From Chitiniphilus shinanonensis DSM 23277 (lineage in GTDB: Bacteria > Pseudomonadota > Gammaproteobacteria > Burkholderiales > Chitinibacteraceae): a DNA stretch of 64,000 nucleotides. This document shows, piece after piece, positions 18,906 through 26,497 of this stretch. Positions within the stretch are counted from its first letter, which is position 1. Each line of letters begins with the position of its first letter. Made by a program: the position numbers and the translations under genes. The DNA lies in NCBI RefSeq assembly GCF_000374805.1, contig NZ_KB895334.1, forward strand, positions 318,685 through 382,684, in the 5' to 3' direction. The notes under the pieces were generated by a model that saw only the letters and a list, made by a program, of their open reading frames with translations, had not been told where the DNA came from and ran no database searches.

Positions 18906-21287
18906 TCAAGGTGCGGAGGACTCCGGCCGGAACAGCGGTGCGATCAGCCATGCCAGCAGCACGCCGGACAGGGTCGCCAGGCCGAAGGCGTGCAGGGCCG
19001 GGGTGGCGCTGAAGGCCAGCAGGCCGAACGACAGGATGGTGCTGATCGCCGACAGCGTGGTCGCCACCTGCATGCGGCGGTCGCCCGGATGCTCGGCGTG
19101 GAAGATGCCGTAGTCCACGCCGACGCCCAGCACCAGCAGCAGCGCCAGCAGGCCGAGCAACTGCAACGGCGTGCCCAGCCAGCCCAGCAGCCCCAGCGTC
19201 AGCAGCGTCGCCAGCGCCGGCGGCAGCAGCATGCGCCAGGTGTCGCGGCGGTAGCGCCATACCAGCGCCAGCGCGCACGCGGCGTAGGACGCCGCCAGCA
19301 CCCAGGTCAGCAGCACGCGGTAGCGCGCCATCAGGTCCGACACCTGCGCCGGCTTGTCCACCCAGTCCACGCCGGGGCCGGCCAGCGCCGCGACGCGTTG
19401 CAACGGCGCGCCGCCGCCCAGGCCCTTGAGCAGCACGGTGGTGGCGTAGCGGCCGTCGGCGCCGCGCCCCAGCCACAGGTGCGCCAGCGCCTGCCCGGCC
19501 GGCTGCTTCAGCCACTGGCCGATGCTCAGCGGCGGCGCGAGCGGCGGGCGCGGATCGATGCCGAATGCCTCGCGCAGCGCCGGTGCCGCCTCGGCCAGCC
19601 GCCGCGCCTGCAATGCCTGATCGGCGCGCTGCTGCGCCGGCGACGGCAGCCATTGCGTCAGCGCGTCGTAGCCGGCGAGGTCACCGGCGCGCACCCGCTG
19701 GTCCAGGCGCGCCGCCAGCGCGGCGGTGCGTTCCAGCGTTTCGCCGGGGGTGTCGCCGCTGACCACGAACATCTGCGCCGGGCTGGGCAGGCCGAGCAGG
19801 CGCGCCGCCGTCTGGTGCTCACGGCCCAGTTGCGGGTCGGGCGTGACCAGTGCGCGCACGTCGTCGTTCACCCGCAGTTGCGCCAGCCCGGCCAGCGTCG
19901 CCAGCGCCAGCAGCGCGGCGAGCAGCCAGTGGCGACGGTCGTTGCGCCAGTGCGGCCAGCGCAGGCGGGCGATCCAGCGCGCGCCGGGAGTGGCGCGCAG
20001 GGTGCGCGGTGCCAGCAGCGGAAACCAGAAGATCACCGTCAGCCAGGCGGCGACAATGCCGCCGCCGGCGAACACCGCCATCTGCGCCAGCCCGGGGAAC
20101 GGCGTCAGCATCAGGCCGAAATACGCCGCCACCGTGGTGATCATGGCCAGGAACATGCCCATCGCCAGCCGCCGGTAGCGCTCCGCCACCGGCGTGGTGT
20201 CGTCGATGCTGGCGGCCAGCGCGTGCAGGCCGTAGTCCACCGCCACCCCGACCAGGCTGGCGCCGAACACCAGCGTCAGCGCGTGCACCCGGGGGTAGAT
20301 CGCCCAGGTGAGCGCGGTGGCGTACAGCGTGGCCACGCCCAGCGTCAGCAGCATCAACCCCAGCGGCCGTACTCCGCCGAACACCAGCAACACCATGGCT
20401 AGCGCGCCCAGCGTCGAGCCCAGGCCGATGGTGGAAATCTCGCGCTGCGCCTGCTGCGCCGCCGCCGCCGCGTGCAGCACCACCCCGGCGCGCAGGATGT
20501 GCAGCGCCGGATCGGCGGCCCGCAGGCGCGTTACCGCCGCCGCCAGCCCGTCGGCGACGCGGCGCTGCGCCGACAGCGAGAACGCCGAGTCGTCCAGCGT
20601 GTAGTTCAGCAGCGCGTAGTGCAGCGCGCCGTCGTCCACGCCCAGTTGCGCGCCATGCGGCCGCACCGGCGTGGTCGCGGCCAGGCTCGACAGCCAGCGC
20701 CCGAACAACCCGAGCGGATCGTCGCGCCATGCCAGCCCGGAATGCGACAGCGGGGCATAGGCTTCGGCCTGCGCGCGCGCCAGCACGGCGGCGCTGTCGG
20801 CCTGGGCCAGCCACGCGCGGTCGGCCGTCGACAACAGCCCGGCGCGGTATGGCAGGTAACCGTCGCGCAACGCCGCCAGCCCCGCGCCCGGCGGCTCGGT
20901 GTGCAGCGGCAGCGCCGCCAGTGCCTGCGCCAGCCGCGTCGCGGCCTGATCGGCGCGCGCCGGATCGCGGTGGCCCACCAGCACCACCAGCCGTCGCTCG
21001 CCGTGCTTGGCCAACGCCGCCAGCGCCGCCTCGGCCCGCGCGTCGCGCTCGCTGTGCGGCAACAGCGCGAACAGGTCCACGTCGATGCGCGAACGCCAGT
21101 CGTGCCGCTCCACCCACGCCCAGCCGGCGATGGCCAGCGTGAGCAATAGCCACAACAGCGCTCGCGCTGCTGTGGCTATTGGGAAGGGGGAAGAGGGAAG
21201 GGGGAAGGGTAAAAGCCAACCCAAGGCAGCGCGCGCTTTTGACTTTACCCTTCCCCCTTCTCCCTTCCCTCTTCCCAGCTTACTCAT
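18906..21287 (-). CDS. MMPL/RND-type exporter of the aryl polyene cluster
   Basis: 793 residues. Two halves of six membrane helices with large periplasmic loops: helix 1 (ARALLWLLLTLAIAGWAWV), blocks around LGALAMVLLVFGGVRPLG, GASLVGVAVDYGLHAL, then the second half LLALLLVLGVGVDYGIFHAEH and STILSFGLLAFSATPALHAFG. VAVDYG and VGVDYGI are the MMPL permease motifs. Likely flips or exports the polyene lipid. ATG 21287 overlaps the LolA-like stop (ATGAGTAA). Residues about 5-37 are encoded by a GGGAAGAGGG-type palindrome, so the N-terminus is abnormal for the family but the frame is open. Confidence 0.88.
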   Translation of the reverse strand: MSKLGRGKGEGGRVKSKARAALGWLLPFPLPSSPFPIATAARALLWLLLTLAIAGWAWVERHDWRSRIDVDLFALLPHSERDARAEAALAALAKHGERRLVVLVGHRDPARADQAATRLAQALAALPLHTEPPGAGLAALRDGYLPYRAGLLSTADRAWLAQADSAAVLARAQAEAYAPLSHSGLAWRDDPLGLFGRWLSSLAATTPVRPHGAQLGVDDGALHYALLNYTLDDSAFSLSAQRRVADGLAAAVTRLRAADPALHILRAGVVLHAAAAAQQAQREISTIGLGSTLGALAMVLLVFGGVRPLGLMLLTLGVATLYATALTWAIYPRVHALTLVFGASLVGVAVDYGLHALAASIDDTTPVAERYRRLAMGMFLAMITTVAAYFGLMLTPFPGLAQMAVFAGGGIVAAWLTVIFWFPLLAPRTLRATPGARWIARLRWPHWRNDRRHWLLAALLALATLAGLAQLRVNDDVRALVTPDPQLGREHQTAARLLGLPSPAQMFVVSGDTPGETLERTAALAARLDQRVRAGDLAGYDALTQWLPSPAQQRADQALQARRLAEAAPALREAFGIDPRPPLAPPLSIGQWLKQPAGQALAHLWLGRGADGRYATTVLLKGLGGGAPLQRVAALAGPGVDWVDKPAQVSDLMARYRVLLTWVLAASYAACALALVWRYRRDTWRMLLPPALATLLTLGLLGWLGTPLQLLGLLALLLVLGVGVDYGIFHAEHPGDRRMQVATTLSAISTILSFGLLAFSATPALHAFGLATLSGVLLAWLIAPLFRPESSAP
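21144..21181. repeat. Fold-back at the edge of the GA-rich repeat in the exporter gene
   Basis: 17 bp arms CAATAGCCACAACAGCG and CGCTGCTGTGGCTATTG (one mismatch), four-base loop. It encodes the start of the first membrane helix of the MMPL protein and directly abuts the GGGAAGGGGGAAG arm of the repeat at 21181. The position suggests an inverted duplication made when the repeat inserted. Confidence 0.7.
21181..21278. repeat. GGGAAGAGGG/TTTACCC palindromic repeat, copy 1
   Basis: Purine-rich arm GGGAAGAGGGAAGGGGG with GGGTAAAAGCCAACCC on one side and TTTACCCTTCCCCCTTCTCC with CTCTTCCC on the other form a roughly 35 bp inverted repeat around a short centre. It lies within the first codons of the MMPL exporter and adds an in-frame low-complexity stretch. 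Related copies: 40695-40729 (one arm) and 43323-43480. Confidence 0.85.
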
Positions 21288-21876
21288 CCCGCCACTCCGC
21301 TTCGTCCACCTTGTCGCCGACGGTGACGCCGCTGAATTCGATGCGGGTGCTGTCGCCGCCAGCGCTGTCGAGGGCGATGTGCTGCACGGTGGCGGCGCCG
21401 TCCAGCGTCAGCCCGGCCACCAGCTTGCCCAGCGCCGCGTCGCGTGGCTTGAGCTTCACCTGCCAGCGCGGGCCGTTGACGCTGGCGTCGACCTCGAAAT
21501 GGCGCGCCAGCGCGTCGAAATCGCCGGCGAACAGCGCGAACAGCACGCCGCCGATGGTGCCGACCACCGGCTCGCGGCGCGCGTCGAGCCGCAGCGTTTC
21601 CTGGCCGCCGCTGCGCTGCACGATCTGGTCGCGGGTGATGCGCAGGCTCTGGGCGAACGGCTGCTCGGTGCGCCACAGCACGCCGCGCTCGCGATCGACC
21701 AGGAAGCGGCCGCTGGCGCGCAGCGGTTTCTTCACCCCGACCAACTGGCGCAACTGGGTGAACTCGCCGCGCACCACGCGCGCGCGGTCCAGTCGTTGTT
21801 CGACCTGCGACAGCGGCACCCCGGCCAGGGTGGAGGCGCTGGCGAGCAGCATCAGGACGGCGATCAGTCGGCGCAT
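21280..21876 (-). CDS. LolA-like outer membrane lipoprotein carrier protein
   Basis: 198 residues with a signal peptide (RRLIAVLMLLASASTLAG). The mature part, SQVEQRLDRARVVRGEFTQLRQL, FLVDRERGVLWRTEQPF and QETLRLDARREPV, matches the LolA half-barrel family. In aryl polyene clusters this protein probably shuttles the pigment lipid across the periplasm with the MMPL protein and the DUF3261 lipoprotein. Overlaps the thioesterase stop (21864) by 13 bp and the exporter start by 8 bp. Confidence 0.88.
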   Translation of the reverse strand: MRRLIAVLMLLASASTLAGVPLSQVEQRLDRARVVRGEFTQLRQLVGVKKPLRASGRFLVDRERGVLWRTEQPFAQSLRITRDQIVQRSGGQETLRLDARREPVVGTIGGVLFALFAGDFDALARHFEVDASVNGPRWQVKLKPRDAALGKLVAGLTLDGAATVQHIALDSAGGDSTRIEFSGVTVGDKVDEAEWRDE

Positions 21877-22280
21877 GGCAAACCCAGTTTGTGGAAGAGG
21901 ATGGCGGGCGAGACATAACACATCTCGCCGCTGGCGCGCTCCACCGCGACCTGCACGGTATGCCCGCGCGTCAGCCGCGCGCCGCTGTCGGCGTCGCGGA
22001 TTTCGTAGCGCACCTTGAGCCGGTTGCGCCATTCGACCAGGGTGGCGCTGACGCGGATGCGTTGCTGGTAGCGCAGCGGCCGGCTGTAGCGCACGTTGAG
22101 TTCGATCACCGGCCAGACGTAGCCGGACTGGCGCATCTGGGGGATGTCGAAGTCGATGCTCTGGAGCAGGGCGGTGCGGGCGAGTTCGAAGTAGCGGGCG
22201 TAGTGGCCGTGCCAGACGATGTCCATCGGGTCGAGGTCGTGGAAGGGGATGGTGAGGTCGATGGTGGTGGTTGGGATCAT
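21864..22280 (-). CDS. Acyl-CoA/ACP thioesterase, 4HBT hot-dog family
   Basis: 138 residues. FHDLDPMDIVWHGHYARYFELARTAL carries the catalytic-type Asp and the HGHYxxYFE signature of 4-hydroxybenzoyl-CoA thioesterase-like enzymes. Could release or proofread acyl chains during polyene synthesis. It is the first gene after the large palindromic element and overlaps the LolA-like gene. The ATG is followed by PTTTIDLTIPFHDL; no strong ribosome binding site is evident. Confidence 0.88.
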   Translation of the reverse strand: MIPTTTIDLTIPFHDLDPMDIVWHGHYARYFELARTALLQSIDFDIPQMRQSGYVWPVIELNVRYSRPLRYQQRIRVSATLVEWRNRLKVRYEIRDADSGARLTRGHTVQVAVERASGEMCYVSPAILFHKLGLPCAD

Positions 22281-22339
22281 CGGTGTTCCTGGGGCCTGGT
22301 TGGCGACTGCTGTTTCGACTGCGACTTCGATGGTGACTT

Positions 22340-22985
22340 CGACTGCAACTGCAACTGCAACTGCTTTGAACCCCTGTTAGCGCCTGCGGCGCGGTTGTTT
22401 GACGCCCTCTACCGCCGGGCGGGCCGGTTCATTTCTTTTGCACGGCCAAAAGAAACGAACCAAAGAAAAGGCCGCCCCGCATACGCGCCCCTGCGGGGTT
22501 CCCTCGCGCCGGACAATCGGGTCGGCGGCTGCGAAACTCGGTCGCTGCGCGCCCTCAGACAGTCCTCGCCGAATTCCCGCCCCGCTTGTCCTCTGCTCGG
22601 CGCTGCTGAGGGGCCCCGGGCAGACCATCCTCACCCCCGGCCCCTCCCCTTGAAGGCGAGGGGTGACGTGTGCGACGGCCAGCAGGCGAGCGCGCGCCTT
22701 TTGCTGCCCCAAAAGTACAAGCCGGCGTTTGTTTTTTCCCACTTCCCGTCGCACCCAACGGGGGTTCCTCCCGTTACGTGGCGCCGAGGAGTGGAGCGAG
22801 ACCTTAGGCTCGCGACCGACGCAGGGAACCCCGGAGGGGCGCAGACGCGGGGCTCCTTTTCTTTGGTTCGTTTCTTTTGGAGAAGCAAAAGAAATGAACC
22901 GGCCCGCCCGGTCGCGAAGGGCATCAAACAACCCGCGCCGCAGGCGCTAGGCGGTTAAAAGCCTTTGCAGTTGCAGTTGCAACGC
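22340..22985. repeat. Large palindromic element (about 0.65 kb)
   Basis: Two long inverted arms. Left: CTGCAACTGCAACTGC, TTAGCGCCTGCGGCGCGG, GGGCGGGCCGGTTCATTTC and AAAAGAAACGAACCAAAGAA. Right arm carries the reverse complement of each in mirror order, ending with GCAGTTGCAGTTGCAACG. Arms diverge toward the centre (about 22530-22760). Spurious translations contain PKETNQRKG, a phrase widely seen in misannotated short ORFs of high-GC proteobacteria, which marks a known style of dispersed repeat. It separates the ammonia-lyase from the thioesterase gene. No gene is supported inside. Confidence 0.85.
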
Positions 22986-23006
22986 TCGTGACCACAACCA
23001 CCCCAA

Positions 23007-24524
23007 TCAAAACCCTCCCTCCCGAATCCGTTCCACCAACCCCCTCAACACCGGCTCCAACCCCACATCCTCCCCGATCGGCGCGATGGCCTCGTCCAGC
23101 TTCGCCCGGAACGCCGCGCCCGCGGCCGTCAGCGGCAACGGCGACAACGCCTCGCGCAGGGCGCAGCCCTGGCGGACGGCGATCAACGACGCGGCGGCGA
23201 CCTGCTCGGTCAGCGTCAGCACCCGCAACGCATCGCGGGCGGCGATGGTGCCCATGCTCACCTTGTCCTGGTTGTGGCACTCGGTGGAACGCGAGAACGC
23301 CGACGCCGGCATGGTCAGCTTCAGCGCTTCGGCGGTCCAGGCGGAGGCGCCGATCTGCAACGCCTTCAGGCCGTGGTTGATCGCGGCGCGCTCGCCGGAT
23401 GCGCCGGAGAGGTTCGCCGGCAGGCCGTGGTTGTAGCGCGGGTCGACCAGCAGCGCCAGCTGGCGGTCGAGCAGGTCGGCGATGCTGGCGACCAGGGTCT
23501 TCAGGCTGTCCATGGCGAAGGCGATGTGGCCGCCGTAGAAGTGGCCGCCGTGCAGCACGCGGCCGCTGTCCACGTCCACCAGCGGGTTGTCGTTGGCGCT
23601 GTTCAGCTCGCGCTCGATGGTGTCGCGCAGGAACGGTAGCGCGTCGGCCAGCACGCCGATCACGTGCGGGGCGCAGCGCAGCGAGTAGCGGTCCTGCAGA
23701 CGGTGCTCGTTGCGGCCGGATTCGGTGTCGCGCAGCAGCGCGCGCAGGTGCGCGGCGACCCGTTGCTGGCCGGGGTGCGGCTTGGCGGCGAACAGGGTGG
23801 CGTCGAAGTGCTGCGGGTTGCCGCCGCTGGCGGCGACGGCCAGCGCGCTGATGCCGGTGGCCAGCTCGACGAGGGCGGCGGCGCGGCCCCAGGCCAGGCA
23901 GGCCAGCGCGGTCATCACCGCGGTGCCGTTCATGATGGCCAGCGCTTCCTTGGGGCGCAGCGCGTGCGGTGTCAGGCCGTGTTCGGCCAGCGCGGCGGCG
24001 GCGGGGCGGGTGGTGTCGCCGGCCAGCACCTCGCGCTCGCCGCACAGCACGGCGGCGACGTAGGACAGCGGGGTCAGGTCGCCGCTGGCGCCGACCGAGC
24101 CTTCGGCGGGAATGCGCGGCAGCAGGTCGCGCGCCAGCAGTTGTTGCAGTTGCCGCAGCAGGGCGAAGCTGACGCCGGATTGGCCGCGCGCCAGCGAGGC
24201 CAGCCGCGCGGCGAGGATGGCGCGGGTTTCGGTGGGGTCGAACACGCGGCCCAGGCCGCAGCCGTGGTAGGTGTAAAGCTGGCGCGGCAGCTCCCACGCC
24301 AGGTCGGCCGGGACCGCGGTGGTGCACGAATCGCCGTAGCCGGTGGTCACGCCGTAGACCACGCCGTCGCTGGCGAGCAGGCGGTCGATCAGCGCGGCGC
24401 CGGCGTCGATGCGCGCGGCGAAGGCCGGGTCGGCGGGCAGTTCGGCGCGGGCGTCGCGGCGCGCCAGCGCCAGCACGTCCTCGATGCGCAGGTCGGCGGC
24501 GCCGAACACGATGTCGCGGGTCAT
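23007..24524 (-). CDS. MIO-dependent aromatic amino acid ammonia-lyase (HAL/TAL family)
   Basis: 505 residues. GSVGASGDLTPLSYVAAVL contains the Ala-Ser-Gly triad that cyclises to the MIO cofactor; VYGVTTGYGDS (catalytic Tyr loop), NSANDNPLVD and STECHNQDKVSMG are further family signatures. In aryl polyene and flexirubin-type clusters this enzyme makes the cinnamate-type starter, most often 4-coumarate from tyrosine. The selectivity segment reads LYTYHGCGLG, with His in the position shared by HAL and by some TALs, so substrate cannot be fixed from sequence. Start overlaps the acyltransferase stop by 4 bp. Confidence 0.9.
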   Translation of the reverse strand: MTRDIVFGAADLRIEDVLALARRDARAELPADPAFAARIDAGAALIDRLLASDGVVYGVTTGYGDSCTTAVPADLAWELPRQLYTYHGCGLGRVFDPTETRAILAARLASLARGQSGVSFALLRQLQQLLARDLLPRIPAEGSVGASGDLTPLSYVAAVLCGEREVLAGDTTRPAAAALAEHGLTPHALRPKEALAIMNGTAVMTALACLAWGRAAALVELATGISALAVAASGGNPQHFDATLFAAKPHPGQQRVAAHLRALLRDTESGRNEHRLQDRYSLRCAPHVIGVLADALPFLRDTIERELNSANDNPLVDVDSGRVLHGGHFYGGHIAFAMDSLKTLVASIADLLDRQLALLVDPRYNHGLPANLSGASGERAAINHGLKALQIGASAWTAEALKLTMPASAFSRSTECHNQDKVSMGTIAARDALRVLTLTEQVAAASLIAVRQGCALREALSPLPLTAAGAAFRAKLDEAIAPIGEDVGLEPVLRGLVERIREGGF

Positions 24525-25435
24525 GCGCTGCGCTCCCAGAACGGATAGAAGTTGAACCATTGCAACGGCGCGGCGCGGCATTCGGCTTCCAGCAGCGCGG
24601 CGAAGGCGGCGACGATGGGGCGCACCGCCGCCAGCCGGTCGTGGCGCGGCAGCGGCACCCGCTCGGCCAACGGGCGGATGGTCAGGTGCCAGCCGTCGGC
24701 ACGCTCGGTCAGCAGCAGCGCCAGCAATGGGCATTGCAGCAATCCGGCCAGCAGTGCCGGGCCGGCGGGGAAGTCGGCGGGGGCGCCGAGGAAGTCGACG
24801 GCGACGCGCTGGCCGCCCGCCAGCGGCACCCGGTCGCCGGCGATCACCACGAACTCGCCGCGCTCCACCCGCTCGGCCAGCAGCATGGCGGTGGCGGGCG
24901 TCAGCTCGGAGACCTGGATCAGGTCCAGCTCGCAGTCAGGGTTGGCGTCGCGCAGCAGGCGGTTGAAGCGCGGGGCGTGGCGCGTATGGACCAGCACGTT
25001 GAGGCGGGCGCCGCGCTGCTGCCGCGCCAGCGCGCGCGACAGTTCGACGTTGCCCAGGTGGGCGGTGACGATCACCGCGCCGCGTCCGCTGGCCTGCTGG
25101 GCGACGAAGTGCCCGGCGCCGTCCAGCACGCGCGGCGCCGGCACGGCGCGGCCGCTCCACGCCGCCACCTTGTCGAGCAGGGTTTCGCCGAAGCTGGCGA
25201 AGTGGCGGAACACGTTGCGCAGCGTCGGGCGCGGGGTGGTGCCGCCGCTGTGGGCATGCAGCCGCGCCAGGTAATCGCGCGAGGCGCGGCGCGCGGTGGC
25301 GCGGACTAGCACGTACCACGCCAGCAGCGGGTACAGCACCAGCCGCAGCGGCCAGCGTCCCAGGCGGCGGTCGATCCACAGCAGCAGGTGCATGCCGCCG
25401 AGAAAGCCGGCTTCGCCGATGCGTGCCCAGTGCAT
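24521..25435 (-). CDS. Lysophospholipid acyltransferase family protein (LpxL/HtrB-like)
   Basis: 304 residues. An N-terminal hydrophobic anchor (WPLRLVLYPLLAWYVLV) is followed by RNVFRHFASFGETLLDK, VTAHLGNVELSRALA (HxxxxE-type site: His and Glu) and FVVIAGDRVPL, a pattern of the LPLAT superfamily used by lipid A acyltransferases. It would attach the polyene or another acyl group to a glycolipid anchor at the inner membrane. Start overlaps the GT2 stop by one base. Confidence 0.85.
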   Translation of the reverse strand: MHWARIGEAGFLGGMHLLLWIDRRLGRWPLRLVLYPLLAWYVLVRATARRASRDYLARLHAHSGGTTPRPTLRNVFRHFASFGETLLDKVAAWSGRAVPAPRVLDGAGHFVAQQASGRGAVIVTAHLGNVELSRALARQQRGARLNVLVHTRHAPRFNRLLRDANPDCELDLIQVSELTPATAMLLAERVERGEFVVIAGDRVPLAGGQRVAVDFLGAPADFPAGPALLAGLLQCPLLALLLTERADGWHLTIRPLAERVPLPRHDRLAAVRPIVAAFAALLEAECRAAPLQWFNFYPFWERSA

Positions 25436-26490
25436 CAGGGCCTGCCCCGGAACAGGCGCCGCAGCAGCTGCGGCGCGCGCGGCAGCATGCCGAGGAACAG
25501 CCGCAGGTGCATCAGCGTCAGCAGCAGGTTGTCGCGCCCCATGCGGTAATGCGACACGCCGTCCTGCGGATAGCGCACCCGCACCGGCAGGTTGACCACC
25601 GGCACGCCGGCCCAGTCCAGCCGCACCAGGATCTCGGTGTCGAAATCCATGCGCCGGCCGACGTGGGCATGCGCCAGCAGCGCCAGCGTCGGCCGCAGCG
25701 GGTAGATGCGGAAGCCGCACATCGAGTCGCGGATGCGCAGGCTGAGCGTGTGGATCCACACCCAGATGTGCGTCAGGTAGCGGCCGTAGAGGCGGATCGC
25801 CGGCACGCTGTCGTCGTAGACGGGGTAGCCGGCGATCACCGCGCCGGGGTTGGCGTGGGCGGCGGCGAGCAGCGTCGGCAGCGCCGCGGTGTCGTGCTGG
25901 CCGTCGGCGTCCAGTTGCAGTACGTGGGTGTAGCCGCGTTGCGCGGCGCGGCGGAAGCCGCTGGCCACCGCCGCGCCCTTGCCCCGGTTGCGGTCGTGGC
26001 TCAGCACCTCGACGCCGTCGCCGGCCAGCCGGTCCAGCACCGCCGCGCAGTCGGCGTCGCTGCCGTCGTCCACCAGGATGCACGGCAGGCCGGCGGCGCG
26101 CAGCGCGGCCACCACGCCGCCGATGGCGCGCGGATGGTTGTACACCGGCACCACCGCCACTAGGGCGAATCGACCTTCAAACGTGGGTGCGAAGGACGAA
26201 GACCGGGATGCAGGGCAAGGCGTGCCGAGTGCCGCGGGGTCATCCCCGCAAGCGAGGCACAACGCAGCCATGCGCCCGGCCTTCGTCCTTCCCTGCGGGT
26301 TGGTCCGTGGGCCGGCGTCTGCTTTGTCGCACGGCTTGCAGATAGGAAGGCTATCTGCTGCGCCGCGCTTCGCGCAGCCATCCGGCCCATGGACCAACGC
26401 ATCCCACGTTTGAAGGTCGATTCGCCCTAGGCGCAACGTGGGCGCGGTGGGCAGGGCGTCGGGCGGGGAGGGGGTCGGAGGCGTGGTCAT
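25435..26490 (-). CDS. GT2 glycosyltransferase carrying an in-frame MITE insertion
   Basis: 351 residues from ATG 26490. The catalytic domain starts only at residue about 111: VAVVPVYNHPRAIGGVV, ILVDDGSDADCAAVL, NRGKGAAVASGFRRA, VLQLDADGQHD (DxD), typical of dolichol-phosphate mannosyltransferase-like GT2 enzymes. Residues 22-110 are encoded by a MITE (26160-26430); deleting it with one CTAG copy rejoins ...APTLRL to VAVVPVYN without a frame change and gives a 262-residue enzyme of ordinary length. So the gene still reads through, with 89 foreign residues, or initiates inside the element (for example at MAALCLACGDD). Stop overlaps the LPLAT start. Confidence 0.85.
   Translation of the reverse strand: MTTPPTPSPPDALPTAPTLRLGRIDLQTWDALVHGPDGCAKRGAADSLPICKPCDKADAGPRTNPQGRTKAGRMAALCLACGDDPAALGTPCPASRSSSFAPTFEGRFALVAVVPVYNHPRAIGGVVAALRAAGLPCILVDDGSDADCAAVLDRLAGDGVEVLSHDRNRGKGAAVASGFRRAAQRGYTHVLQLDADGQHDTAALPTLLAAAHANPGAVIAGYPVYDDSVPAIRLYGRYLTHIWVWIHTLSLRIRDSMCGFRIYPLRPTLALLAHAHVGRRMDFDTEILVRLDWAGVPVVNLPVRVRYPQDGVSHYRMGRDNLLLTLMHLRLFLGMLPRAPQLLRRLFRGRP
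26160..26430. mobile_element. MITE with perfect 24 bp inverted ends and CTAG duplication
   Basis: The ends GGGCGAATCGACCTTC... (26164 onwards) and ...GAAGGTCGATTCGCCC (to 26426) are perfect inverted repeats of 24 bp, each flanked by CTAG (26160-26163 and 26427-26430). A 4 bp CTAG duplication is the pattern of IS5-group transposition, so an IS5-type transposase probably mobilised it; no transposase is encoded. An inner pair, TTGGTCCATGGGCCGG / CCGGCCCACGGACCAA, adds further symmetry. It is inserted in the 5' part of the GT2 gene. Confidence 0.88.
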
Positions 26491-26497
26491 CGGACGA

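Noticed and set aside
18990-20402. 470-codon plus-strand frame opposite the exporter
   Set aside because: Gln/Arg/His-rich antisense shadow of the MMPL gene; no ribosome binding site or domain.
21891-22958. Plus-strand frame with CNCNCNC and PKETNQRKG
   Set aside because: Spans the thioesterase antisense strand and the large palindromic element; PKETNQRKG is a known product of mistranslated repeats.
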